51,343 bases of DNA from the NCBI GenBank assembly GCA_000755425.1, contig BBMT01000023.1, forward strand, positions 1-51,343. Direction: 5' to 3'. This document shows positions 8,758-17,902 of the stretch, piece after piece. The stretch comes from Vibrio maritimus (lineage in GTDB: Bacteria; Pseudomonadota; Gammaproteobacteria; Enterobacterales; Vibrionaceae). The notes beneath the pieces are model-generated. The model saw only the letters and a list, made by a program, of their open reading frames with translations, did no database searches and was not told where the DNA came from. The position numbers and the translations under genes are program-made. Within the stretch, counting starts at the first letter, position 1; every line of letters begins with the position of its first letter.

Positions 8758-8785
8758 GCAACAGCATTCTTATAAATGCTGTTGC
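8758..8785. repeat. Perfect 11-bp stem-loop downstream of the nqrB-like gene
   Basis: GCAACAGCATT (8758-8768) and AATGCTGTTGC (8775-8785) are perfectly complementary around a 6-base loop. It lies between the start of the diguanylate cyclase gene and the 3' end of the nqrB-like gene, 33 bases past its stop, so it may end or stabilise that transcript. There is no T tract directly after the stem on either strand. Confidence 0.5.
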
Positions 8786-8818
8786 AGTTTACAATTAGCG
8801 TTGAACGCTTTTTTAACG

Positions 8819-10069
8819 TTATTGACTAAGTTTGTTCATCCGGCGTGTTCGTCGCTTGACCATAGACTCTTTAACGACATGGTCGAACAGCGGAGCAAAC
8901 AGGTTAGCGAACAAAATAGCGAGCATGATGCCTTCTGGATAAGCTGGGTTGAGCACGCGTATGAAAATAGTCATAACACCGATTAGTACACCATAAGCCA
9001 GTTTTCCGGAGTCGGTAAATGCAGCGGAAACCGGATCGGTCGCCATAAAGAAGGTACCAAACGCGACACCACCAATCACAAAGTGCCACCATATCGGCAT
9101 GGAGAACATAGGATTGCTATCTGATCCAATCAGGTTGAGCAATGTCGCGGTAGCAGCCAGGCCAATCAATACACCAAGTACAATTCGCCAAGACGCAATG
9201 CCTATCGCAATCAAGAATATACCGGCCAGCATGATAAGTAGCGTCGACACCTCGCCCATGGATCCTGGCAGATTACCAATAAAGGCATCACTCCAAGAGA
9301 GGGTTTCACCCGTCATATTATTGATTAGCGCACTTTGACCACCTTCATACCATTGGCTCAGTGGCGTTGCGCCCGAATAACCATCAGCAGCCACCCAAAC
9401 TGCTCCTCCAGACATTTGAGCTGGGTAGGCGAAATACAAAAAAGCCCGCCCGGCGAGCGCAGGGTTTAAGAAGTTACGTCCCGTCCCTCCAAATACTTCT
9501 TTGGCAACCACTATACCGAAGGTGATGCCTAGCGCTGCCTGCCATAAGGGAATCGTAGGGGGCAAGATGAGTGCAAACAGGATGGAGCTGACGAAAAAAC
9601 CTTCGTTGACTTCGTGTTTACGGACGATAGAGAACAGCACTTCCCAAAAACCGCCGACGATAAACACCGTCGCATAGACGGGTAGAAAGAAGAGCGCGCC
9701 GTAGAACATTTCACTGCCCCAACCCGCACTGGCCAGTGCCTCCGGAGACCCAAATGCTAGAGACAAGCGCCAGCTTTGCTCAAAAACTGGCACCAGTTCA
9801 TCCAGTGTATAGGTGACGCTGAGTGCCGCTGTTGCTTGGTTACCTATGTTGTACATTCCCCAAAACATGGCTGGGAATACCGCAATCCATACCATGATCA
9901 TGATGCGCTTCAAGTCGATGCTGTCTCTCAAATGGGTGCGCCCTCGGGTTACGTGACCCGGCGTGTAGAAAAGGGTAGCGACAGCTTCGTAAAGAGGGTA
10001 GTAGGTTTGGTATTTTCCTCCTGGCTCAAAATGTGGGGCGAGATTATCGAGTGTTTTTTTGAGTGCCAT
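8819..10069 (-). CDS. nqrB: Orphan NqrB-like Na+-translocating NADH:quinone reductase subunit B
   Basis: A 416-residue membrane protein, full length for NqrB (about 415). It contains about ten hydrophobic segments and the family motifs GGTGRNFLNPALAGRAF (residues about 194-210) and DGYSGATPLSQ. In the last motif Thr235 is the expected attachment site of covalent FMN. NqrB normally works in the six-subunit Na+-NQR with nqrA upstream and nqrC-F downstream; none of these flank it here. The upstream neighbour is a divergent cryptochrome and downstream lies a diguanylate cyclase. It is therefore a solitary paralogue, and its partner is unknown. The C-terminus is basic (VKRRTRRMNKL). The start at 10069 gives the usual N-terminus MALKKTLDNLAPHFEPGGKY. 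Confidence 0.9.
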   Translation of the reverse strand: MALKKTLDNLAPHFEPGGKYQTYYPLYEAVATLFYTPGHVTRGRTHLRDSIDLKRIMIMVWIAVFPAMFWGMYNIGNQATAALSVTYTLDELVPVFEQSWRLSLAFGSPEALASAGWGSEMFYGALFFLPVYATVFIVGGFWEVLFSIVRKHEVNEGFFVSSILFALILPPTIPLWQAALGITFGIVVAKEVFGGTGRNFLNPALAGRAFLYFAYPAQMSGGAVWVAADGYSGATPLSQWYEGGQSALINNMTGETLSWSDAFIGNLPGSMGEVSTLLIMLAGIFLIAIGIASWRIVLGVLIGLAATATLLNLIGSDSNPMFSMPIWWHFVIGGVAFGTFFMATDPVSAAFTDSGKLAYGVLIGVMTIFIRVLNPAYPEGIMLAILFANLFAPLFDHVVKESMVKRRTRRMNKLSQ

Positions 10070-10211
10070 AATGCAAGCCTCTTATGGTTTAGACACACTT
10101 TTTACGTGTGTACTTCGCGAACCGCCCACTCATTGACTAAGCTAACTAGCGCGTCTGTACGTATGTGTAAACACTGCCCACGCTTAACGCGATGAACATA
10201 GCGAGAACAAG

Positions 10212-11558
10212 ATGGCCATCAAACGAGGATTGTATTGGTTTTATAACGACTTGCGGTTGCATGACAACGCACTGCTCGCCAAAGCGGCCAGAGAAGTTAC
10301 CTCTCTTCACTGCGTGTTTTTTCCTGAATTAAAGACGCAGTTCGAACGTCGATTTCTCCCGGTTGAAATCAATAATGATGCTAAGCAGCACTTCTTAATG
10401 CAGTCAGTCGGAGAGCTGAATCAGTCCCTCAGACAAATTGGGCAAGTGCTCCACAAGTTGGAGGCAGATAGCCTTGGGGAAGCATCGCAGCAGTTAAGCG
10501 AACTAATTGGCCGTTATGACATTACTGACCTGTTCGTTGCACAAACAGCCAGCTGGTACGCTGAGACTGTGGTGGATCACTTGGCTCGTCATCATCCAAG
10601 ACTCACCGTACATAGAGAAGAAAGCCACAGTCTGTTTTGTGAAAACACATTACCTTTCGACTTATCTGATTTACCCGATTCATTTTCAAAGTTTCGAAAG
10701 CTGATAGAAAAGCAGCCCATTACTCTACCCGGAAGTACGGTGACTGAGCTGCCACCTCCGATTAACAATCGCCAAGGACTTCCTGAAGCGTACGGGTGCT
10801 TCGAGCAGGCGGTAAATTTGGGAGAACAAGGTGTTCGGGGTGGCGAGCTTGCAGGACTTGCGCATGTGCGAGGATATTTCGAAACAGATGCCGCGCTTAG
10901 CTACAAGCAGACACGCAATACGTTGGATGACTGGCGAAGCTCCACCAAGTTTTCGTTGTGGCTTGCCAATGGCAATGTGTCACCGAGATCGATTGTAAGT
11001 CAGCTGCATCGGTTTGAAAGGCGGTTTGGTGCCAACGAGTCGACCTACTGGATTGTGTTTGAGCTGCTGTGGCGTGAGTATTTTCATTGGTACGCTCGCT
11101 GTCACGGCGCCAGATTGTTCGCGTTTTCAGGTATTAAGTACAAGTCGCCGCTGACTTCATTTTATGCTCAGCGATTCCGTCAGTGGGTAAACGGCACCAC
11201 CCCTTACCCCATTGTAAACGCCTGTATGCGTCAGCTGAAACAGACAGGCTATATGTCTAATCGTGGCCGACAACTGGTGGCTAGTTGTCTTGTCCATGAA
11301 CTCGCCATTGACTGGCGTTACGGCGCTAACTACTTTCAGCATACATTGATTGATTACGATGTGGGTTCGAACTGGGGGAATTGGCAATACTTGGCAGGTG
11401 TTGGGGCTGATCCTCGTGGCCATCGTAAGTTTGACTTACAAAAACAGACACAACTCTATGATCCTGAGGAAGTTTTCATTCGTAAGTGGGAGGGTGATGG
11501 CGTTTCTATGAATGTAGATGCAGTAGACGTAGTGGACTGGCCGCTTGATAACGGCTAA
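10212..11558 (+). CDS. Cryptochrome/photolyase, DASH type
   Basis: A 448-residue flavoprotein of the cryptochrome-DASH group, which binds FAD and a folate antenna and repairs cyclobutane pyrimidine dimers mainly in single-stranded DNA. The N-terminal alpha/beta antenna domain begins RGLYWFYNDLRLHDNALL. The FAD-binding helical domain includes STKFSLWLANGNVSPRSI, ELLWREYFHWYA, NACMRQLKQTGYMSNRGRQL and YDVGSNWGNWQYLAGVGADP, all typical of the DASH branch. It heads a light-repair cluster with the iron-sulfur photolyase, an SDR and DUF2256. It is divergent from the orphan nqrB. Its repair role is from family knowledge. Confidence 0.92.
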   Translation: MAIKRGLYWFYNDLRLHDNALLAKAAREVTSLHCVFFPELKTQFERRFLPVEINNDAKQHFLMQSVGELNQSLRQIGQVLHKLEADSLGEASQQLSELIGRYDITDLFVAQTASWYAETVVDHLARHHPRLTVHREESHSLFCENTLPFDLSDLPDSFSKFRKLIEKQPITLPGSTVTELPPPINNRQGLPEAYGCFEQAVNLGEQGVRGGELAGLAHVRGYFETDAALSYKQTRNTLDDWRSSTKFSLWLANGNVSPRSIVSQLHRFERRFGANESTYWIVFELLWREYFHWYARCHGARLFAFSGIKYKSPLTSFYAQRFRQWVNGTTPYPIVNACMRQLKQTGYMSNRGRQLVASCLVHELAIDWRYGANYFQHTLIDYDVGSNWGNWQYLAGVGADPRGHRKFDLQKQTQLYDPEEVFIRKWEGDGVSMNVDAVDVVDWPLDNG

Positions 11559-11648
11559 ATGACCCGCTGAAGATGTCGCATCATACAGACGGAGCCAGAT
11601 ATCACGGGCATATTGATTGCCAACATACAACAGAAAAGGAGAGTAGCG

Positions 11649-13198
11649 ATGGCGTATCATACGGTTCGACTCATATTGGGTGATCAACTCAACTTAAAGC
11701 ACTCTTGGTTTTCCGATGTAGAAAATGGTGTGCTCTATCTTATTGCGGAGCTAAAACAAGAGTCGGAGTATGTGACTCACCACATCCAAAAGCAGGTCGC
11801 CTTCTTTCTCGCTATGGAATCTTTTGCTAATGCGTTGGCTGAGCAGGGGCATCACGTGGAGCATTTAACGCTTGATGACAGCGCTCGGTTTGAGTCGCTA
11901 GACGAACTCATTTTTGCAACGTGTCTACATCATGGCGCCGAGCATTTTCAGTATCAAAGACCTGACGAATGGCGTTTGCTCGAGCAGTTGAGACAAATCG
12001 CACTGCCAGATATAGCTGTGAAAGAGGTGGATACCGAGCACTTTCTGTTGCCGTTTTCAGAGATCGAAGCACTGTTTCCGAAAGGGAAAGCGATCGTTAT
12101 GGATCGCTTTTATCGGAAAATGCGCAAGAAACATGGCATGTTGATGGAAAGCGAAGATAAACCGCTTGGCGGTAAGTGGAGCTTTGATGCAGACAACAGA
12201 AATAAACTGAAAAGCAACGACTTAAATGACTTACCTGCGCCTCTCCTGTTCGCCAACTCTACCCGTGATGTCATCGACCGCATGGTTAGACATGACATAG
12301 AGTCTATCGGAGAGATTGGACAGCAACTGCTGTGGCCGATTAATCGCGAGCAATCGCTGAACTTACTCGCCCATTTTTGCCAGATCTGTCTACCCAACTT
12401 TGGACGATTTCAAGATGCGATGACAGCGGAACATGAGTCGATGTGGAGTTTGTATCACTGTCGGTTGTCTTTTTCACTCAACAGCAAAATGTTGTCCCCG
12501 TTGGAAGTGTTGTACGCCGCGATAAACACGTATTCTGAATCGGATGGCTCGATCAGCTTAGCGCAGGTGGAAGGTTTTGTGCGTCAAATATTGGGTTGGC
12601 GCGAGTACATTCGTGGAATGTACTGGAGCAATATGCCGGAGTATCAGTACAAAAATGCCCTCGAAGCACATCGGCCTTTACCCAAGTTTTACTGGACGGG
12701 GCAAACGAAAATGCGCTGCATGCAGCATGCCATCTCTCAATCGCTAGAGTTCGCCTATGCGCATCATATTCAACGTCTTATGGTCACAGGTAATTTTGCA
12801 CTATTGACGGAAGTTGACCCAGACAAAGTTGAAGAGTGGTATCTCGGGATATATGTCGATGCCATAGAATGGGTTGAGATGCCTAATACGCGAGGAATGG
12901 CCCTGTACGCCGATGGTGGGCTTATTGCGACAAAGCCGTATTGCTCAAGCGGTGGCTATATCAATAAGATGAGCGATTATTGTGGTGGCTGTTATTACAA
13001 CGTGAAAGAGAGAAGCGGTGATCAGCCTGTCCATTTAACGGCTTTTACTGGCGTTTTATGCACAAACATCGTGACAAGTTGGCGAGAAACCCGCGTGTCG
13101 CGATGATTTATCGCACCTGGGATCGAATGGCGTCGGAAGTGCAAGACGAGCATTTAACGACCGCGGAAGCCAATCTCGCTCGAATTGACGAGCTGTAG
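11649..13198 (+). CDS. Iron-sulfur bacterial cryptochrome/photolyase (FeS-BCP, 6-4 photolyase type; frameshifted in this assembly)
   Basis: A 516-residue member of the FeS-BCP/CryPro group, flavoproteins with a 4Fe-4S cluster that include prokaryotic (6-4) photolyases. It starts MAYHTVRLILGDQLNLKHSWF (ATG at 11649 behind AAGGAGAG). Three cluster cysteines are visible in PYCSSGG and SDYCGGCYYN. The fourth is lost by a missing G at about 13025: the frame stops near 13104, but inserting one base gives DQACPFNGFYWRFMHKHRDKL and continues to the stop at 13196-13198. The arrangement immediately after cryptochrome-DASH suggests co-transcription. The cluster residues and the C-terminus are intact after repair, so this looks like a sequencing error, not a pseudogene. 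Confidence 0.9.
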
Positions 13199-13225
13199 AG
13201 TCGTTACGCTGCTAGGGAGTAAGGT

Positions 13226-13984
13226 ATGTCGGATTTAGGACTATCCGTTTTGATTGTAGGCGGCTCAGGAGGGATTGGGTGGGCACTGTGTAAGACTCTG
13301 TCCACGCTTCCCAACGTGAAAGTAATGGCAACCTATCGACAAGATATTCCAGAAGAAGCAAAAGATTATGGCGAGATCGTTTGGCTGCCTATAGATGTAC
13401 GTGAACAATCACAGTACGTGGCTTTGGTTGAAGGGGTAATCGAGATTCTCTCTGAGACAACTGGGCAGCCTGCTCGCATAGATTGGGTAATCAATTGCGT
13501 TGGCCAGCTTTCTATTGACCAAGAGCTGCCAGAGAAAAACCTGAAATCAATTGAGTCTGAACGGTTTGTTAAAGCGATGCAGATTAATACTTTGCCGACT
13601 TTGCTTCTCGCTCAGCACCTACAGCCATTGTTAAGGCGATCTGCGGCACCTCGCTTTGCGACAATTTCAGCACGCGTTGGTAGTATCAGTGACAATGGTT
13701 TAGGGGGCTGGTATAGCTACCGCTGCTCGAAAGCGGCACTGAATATGGCGTTAAAAAATATCAGTATTGAATGGGGCCGTTTGATGCCCAACTCCTGCAC
13801 GGTCGCCTTGCATCCGGGGACGACGGATACCTCTCTCTCAAAACCCTTTCAAGCTAACGTGCCTGAGCATAAGCTGTTTTCAGCGGACAAAACCGCACGA
13901 CTGCTTATGGGGGTGTTGATGTCGCTGCAGCGTGAGAACAATGGTCAATTTCTTGCCTTCGATGGTTCATTGATCGAGTGGTAA
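13226..13984 (+). CDS. Short-chain dehydrogenase/reductase of the photolyase cluster
   Basis: A 252-residue classical SDR. The Rossmann motif is GGSGGIG (residues about 12-18), the structural motif is NCVGQ in place of NNAG, and the catalytic pair is in WYSYRCSKAA (YxxxK). The sequence resembles CsgA-like SDRs, often found next to FeS-type photolyases in Vibrio and relatives. It starts 27 bases after the photolyase stop with a GGGAG-type ribosome site, so it is likely in the same operon. The substrate is unknown. Its 3' end overlaps the antisense DUF2256 gene by 18 bases. Confidence 0.88.
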   Translation: MSDLGLSVLIVGGSGGIGWALCKTLSTLPNVKVMATYRQDIPEEAKDYGEIVWLPIDVREQSQYVALVEGVIEILSETTGQPARIDWVINCVGQLSIDQELPEKNLKSIESERFVKAMQINTLPTLLLAQHLQPLLRRSAAPRFATISARVGSISDNGLGGWYSYRCSKAALNMALKNISIEWGRLMPNSCTVALHPGTTDTSLSKPFQANVPEHKLFSADKTARLLMGVLMSLQRENNGQFLAFDGSLIEW

Positions 13985-14119
13985 TTGATGCTTGTTAGAA
14001 GCGCAGCGCTTTGAGCAATACTTTACATCATCCCAGCAGCGTTGCCATTTCTTGCGCCAACTAAAGCGGCGATTACACACAGGGCATAGTTTACTCGGCA
14101 GATGGGCTTTGCTGTGCAT
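13967..14119 (-). CDS. DUF2256 small zinc-binding protein
   Basis: A 50-residue protein, MHSKAHLPSKLCPVC at the N-terminus, then FSWRKKWQRCWDDVKYC and SKRC. The CPVC and YCSKRC pairs form a probable zinc ribbon. This is the DUF2256 pattern (CPVCGRPFTWRKKW...VKYCSERC), a tiny protein family regularly encoded beside cryptochromes/photolyases and of unknown function. It is convergent with the SDR, and the coding ends overlap by 18 bases. It is too short for most ORF callers and could be missed. Confidence 0.85.
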   Translation of the reverse strand: MHSKAHLPSKLCPVCNRRFSWRKKWQRCWDDVKYCSKRCASNKHQLPLDQ

Positions 14120-14275
14120 AGAAAACTCATGTCTAGGTCGGTAATTAATATACGAAGCTTGGCTCCAGGTAGGAGCAAATGTGACTATGATTCCGTGGTT
14201 GCATAAGGTTTATTGAGATATTCCCTCGTTTATTATCTATTCTTTACACAGCAGTGGTGTAAAAGGGTCATTCTC

Positions 14276-15050
14276 ATGAAACTCGATATTTATCAGGTAA
14301 ACGCGTTTACCGCCGAGCCGTTTAAAGGCAACCCCGCAGGGTTTGTGTTACGCAGCAGCCGCTGCCAGCATCATTGATGCTCAATATCGCAAAGGAAATG
14401 GCGATTTCAGAAACCGCGTTTTTGTCGCTTAGCGATAACCGACTTCGTTGGTTTACGCCGCAAGTAGAGGTCGCGCTATGTGGCCACGGCACTTTGGCTA
14501 CCGTCAACGTGCTAGATGAGCTTGGTTTGCTAGGTGAGGGTGGGACGTTTACGTTTCAAACCCTATCTGGGGATTTGTCTGCGCAAAAATCTGGAGCGCG
14601 GATTTCAATGGATTTTCCTTTGTATCCACCACTCCCACGGGCATCCATGTCAGCCGAGCGTTTGGCAGCGTTGGGGCTAAATAGCGATGATATTGAGTTT
14701 GTTGGAGAAGTAGAGGGCGGGAAAGACTTCCTAGTGTTGAAACATGAAGACAGCTTGCACCATTTGCGTCCAAACTTTAATGCGTTATTAGAATCGGATG
14801 GTCGGGCAGTGATCGCCACAGCTCAATCTTCGAGAAGCGATGTCGACTTTATTGCCCGTTATTTTGCTCCTTGGGTTGGGGTGAATGAAGACCCTGTAAC
14901 AGGCTCTGCATACTGCGCTCTCGCTCCATACTGGGCAAAGAAACTCGGAAAGTGCTCACTTGTGGGTATCAGGATTCTGAGCGAGGTGGCTACGTCGGTA
15001 TGATGGTGAAAGGTGAGCGTATTGAGTTGAGTGGCCAGGCTGTGACCTAA
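14276..15050 (+). CDS. PhzF family isomerase-like protein (frameshifted in this assembly)
   Basis: A 258-residue PhzF/YddE-type protein of the diaminopimelate-epimerase fold. Motifs are the N-terminal YQVNAFTAEPFKGNPAGV, the catalytic-Glu segment EMAISETAFLS, FTPQVEVALCGHGTLA, and DFIARYFAPWVGVNEDPVTG followed by SAYCALAPYW near the C-terminus. Two single-base deletions interrupt it. At 14339-14341 GGG should be GGGG (PAG-VCVTQQPLPASLMLNIAKE), and at about 14967 T should be TT (SLVG-YQDSERGGYVGMMVKGE). The repaired length is exactly 259 codons. Biochemical function of most PhzF relatives is unknown; a phenazine pathway is not implied because no phz genes are present. Confidence 0.85.
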
Positions 15051-15151
15051 TTAGGGGGACGATTGATGTTTAATACTGGTTTTCTATTTTCATAACACGC
15101 TGATTTTCTGTAGTCTTTGCCTTTCTATCCCGACGTGAATCTGGAGATTTT

Positions 15152-15388
15152 ATGATTGAACACCAACAAGAACGTCAACGTTTTGTGGTTGCGAAAGATG
15201 GCCACGAGAGTGTGTTGGAATATAAATTAAGCGGTAACCGCATCAACTTTACTCGTACTTATGTACCGGATGTATTTCGTGGGCAAGGTATCGCCAAACA
15301 ATTGGTAGATAAGGGGCTGGAATGGGCTCGAGCGGAGCAGTTTGATATCGAAGCGGACTGCTGGTATGTCGCGAAGTTTTTAGACTAA
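15152..15388 (+). CDS. Small GNAT-fold acetyltransferase-like protein (NATD1/YjdJ type)
   Basis: A 78-residue protein of the short GNAT group (NATD1-like). It contains the beta-bulge and acetyl-CoA loop FRGQGIAKQLVDKGLEWARA and the end CWYVAKFL, typical of this family. The start ATG at 15152 begins MIEHQQERQRFVV. Family members are usually about 80-95 residues. The ending FLD-stop follows a T5 run, and given the deletion pattern in this window the C-terminus might be slightly altered. The substrate is unknown. Confidence 0.8.
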   Translation: MIEHQQERQRFVVAKDGHESVLEYKLSGNRINFTRTYVPDVFRGQGIAKQLVDKGLEWARAEQFDIEADCWYVAKFLD

Positions 15389-15466
15389 CCGAAACTTTTA
15401 GACTCGCTTAAGGTTGCAGAGCGACTTTGTTTATAGAGTGACGTATTTTTAAAGAAGATTGGTTTT

Positions 15467-15501
15467 AGAGCGGCGATTCGTCAGTGACGGTTCGCCGCTC
15501 T
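15467..15501. repeat. Hairpin downstream of the polysaccharide lyase gene
   Basis: AGAGCGGCGA (15467-15476) pairs with TCGCCGCTCT (15492-15501) just past the stop of the lyase gene (15514, minus strand) and after the small GNAT gene. A 3' stem-loop shared by the convergent genes is likely, but no T tract follows on either strand. Confidence 0.45.
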
Positions 15502-15513
15502 GCTTATTACTGG

Positions 15514-17350
15514 CTATCGATTGGGATCAAAAGGATAGGGATCGAGTCCATTACTCACCCCGTCATGGTCACTGTCGTTATAAATGCCATCTACGGGTGC
15601 CTGTCCCCACTCTTCTAATGAGCGGTTGATGGCTTTAGACACAGAGACGTTGTCAAAATATAGGGTTCTCGCGTCACGAATCTCAGTGTACATGCCAAGC
15701 TTGGTATAACCATTGTTTCCAATCAGTAGTGTTTTACCTGTGCGATCGAGTTTCAATTCACCATTTACCCAGATCATTACGCGACCATCAGCGTTTAACG
15801 ACTTCTTGAAGTAGACTCGAATGTCCGTCCAGGTGTCTTGTGGCGCAACACCAAGATCTATTGTTGGGTAGTTCGGCGCGTGGTAAGTGAGTTTAAAGTC
15901 CCCGTTGTTGCTTAGTCGAATAGCACCATGTGGCCCCGAGCTAAAGGATTTCCACTGCGTAACGATGATGGAGTACTTGGTGATGTTTTGCCATGATGCA
16001 TCAGGGCGAATGCTGGCACTGTAATAGTAGTCATCGCCCGGCGCGAAATTGTAATCGTTGTTCATAAAAGCAATTTCACTGCGATATGCCGGTGGCTCGC
16101 CATAAAACTTGAGCACATGCTCACCCGTTCTTGCCCAAGGGACGTTCTCTACTTGGTAATAGTGGTAGCTGGCAGGCTCTTTTGTCAGTGAGTCATAGCT
16201 ACTTGAAAATGAAGCAGTCTGCGTTTGAACCAATCCGGATTGAGGGTCACCATTCTCGAAACCGGCAGTGTAAATAGGGGCGGCATCCTCAATAGGTGTC
16301 GTGCGATCTATTTGTACGCTTACCCATTCGGGGTCGGATAAATTGAAACCATCATCAACGCGGTAGCTAAATTCATCAAGACCGACGAAATCAACAGAAG
16401 GCGTATACAGGACTTTGCCCTCAGCGACACTGATGGCGCCATATGTTGGCTGTTCTGTCAGTATAATGGTGAGTTGATCGTTTTCAGGATCATCATCATT
16501 GGCGAGCACATCGCACAGCAACTGCTGATTTTCCGCCCCGATACATTGATCCGGTTGAGTGCTGGTGGCGATATTTTCTGAACGTGTTGGGTCGAGAGGG
16601 TAATCATCATCGACATCGGGCACACCATCATTGTCATCATCAGGATCTTGATTGTCACCTAGACCGTCTTTGTCTGAATCTTTGGTTTCTGCCGGGTCGT
16701 TCGGGAAGTCATCTTCGGCATCGACGACACCGTCATCATCGGAATCCTTTGACAGTGGTGACAGCTCGAATTGCATTTTGTCTACACGTACCGAACCATC
16801 TCGTGCAAACAGAGTAAATGTGTGTTCGCCGGCGGTTAGAAAAGGGTATGTGGTTGGGTTTGTTCGAAATTTCTTGTCTCCCCAGTACTTGATAGGAAGG
16901 GCATCTCGACCAGAGTCGCTTCACCTTCATGCAGTTCGATAGAACGGACTTTTGTTGATTTGGAGCCAAGCCAGGCTGAAAACTCATAATAACCCGACTC
17001 AGGGACGCTTACGGTGTAATTCATCCATTCACCGCGGCCAAACCATCCGACATGAACGTTGCCATCGTGAGTGGAGAAATCGACCCCTTCGTTTCGATAA
17101 TTCTTTGACCCTAGGTTGTCCGCTTCTCGATCCGAGTAAGCAACACCTTGACCACCGAGATCAAAGTCTTCCGCTTCAATGACGGTGGGCAGTTCATGAA
17201 ACGGCAGAGCCACTTGGCTGGATCCCAAGGGAAAACATCAAGACTGTCATGGATACCATCTCCATCGGTATCGTAAGCCAACGCTGTTGTCGACGCACAG
17301 GCAAGCGCAACAGCCATCACCAGTGTTCGATTTTTTATGGTTGTGGACAT
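15514..17350 (-). CDS. Secreted modular polysaccharide lyase with CBM6 and calcium-binding repeats (frameshifted in this assembly)
   Basis: An exported protein of about 612 residues. Domains in order: a signal peptide (MAVALACASTTALA), a thrombospondin type-3 Ca-binding repeat (DTDGDGIHDSLDVFPWDP), a CBM6-like carbohydrate-binding module (VIEAEDFDLGGQGVAYSD, GNVHVGWFGRGEWMNYTV), Asp-rich type-3 repeats (DSDDDGVVDAEDDFPND and following), and a cadherin/Ig-like domain (LANDDDPENDQLTI, YTPSVDFVGLDEFSYRVDDG). The C-terminal catalytic region resembles the heparin-lyase-I/glucuronan-lyase fold (PF14099-like), with AYRSEIAF and HGAIRLSNNGDFKL. A last Ca-type repeat closes the protein (NDSDHDGVSNGLDPYPFDP). 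Frame breaks at about 17220 (one base) and 16899-16901 (GGG for GGGG) are repaired by single insertions. It probably degrades an acidic algal or animal polysaccharide; the exact substrate is unknown. Confidence 0.8.
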
Positions 17351-17902
17351 AATGCCACTCCTTATTTGTAGGTAAGCAGAGCTTCACCGCTTGGCGTACT
17401 TGGCGGTGGATATTGAAAATAGGAGTGCACTCACCTTCAACATAGTGAAGTTAATGTATATATCAAACTGGGTTTATATTGGTCTGGTGAATGGTTTGTT
17501 GAGTCTGGTACGTAAAGTGAATCTCTGTTGTCTCTTTCTGTATTAACCACGAGAAAGTGACGGTTTAAATAATTTAGACCTTGTTTTTATTATGGTTAAT
17601 TGAAAATGGAGCTAATCTACGCGGGTAAATCTCATGAGCTCAGAAGGTAAAACTATGATTTTGATTCCGCATTTGAGAGTGCGTACTAGGGTAAGTCGTG
17701 GAGAGTTAAAAATTGCTCGATTTCTGCTATCTATCAGTTGTTAATATCTTTTGTATCAATAAGTTGTGATAAACGTTTTCTCAATGTTCTATCGACCATT
17801 AAGATGTCGTAATTTGGAACAAAAATCCCTTCATCTCCTTCTAGTACAGGTAGTACCAGTTTGATATGCTAAAAGCGGATCGGTGGTTTGGAGAGAAGTA
17901 AC
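17351..17902. other. Intergenic region, nothing recognised
   Basis: About 550 A+T-rich bases between the divergent lyase and lipase genes. It must hold both promoters. I saw no convincing operator palindrome, RNA gene or conserved ORF. Confidence 0.6.

Noticed and set aside
8687..8986. Plus-strand ORF across the 3' end of the nqrB-like gene
   Set aside because: Lies antisense to the nqrB coding end and over the hairpin, with no ribosome site or family similarity.
16584..16817. Histidine-rich ORF on the plus strand
   Set aside because: It is the complement of the Asp-rich calcium-binding repeats of the polysaccharide lyase (GAT/GAC codons read as CAT/CATC).
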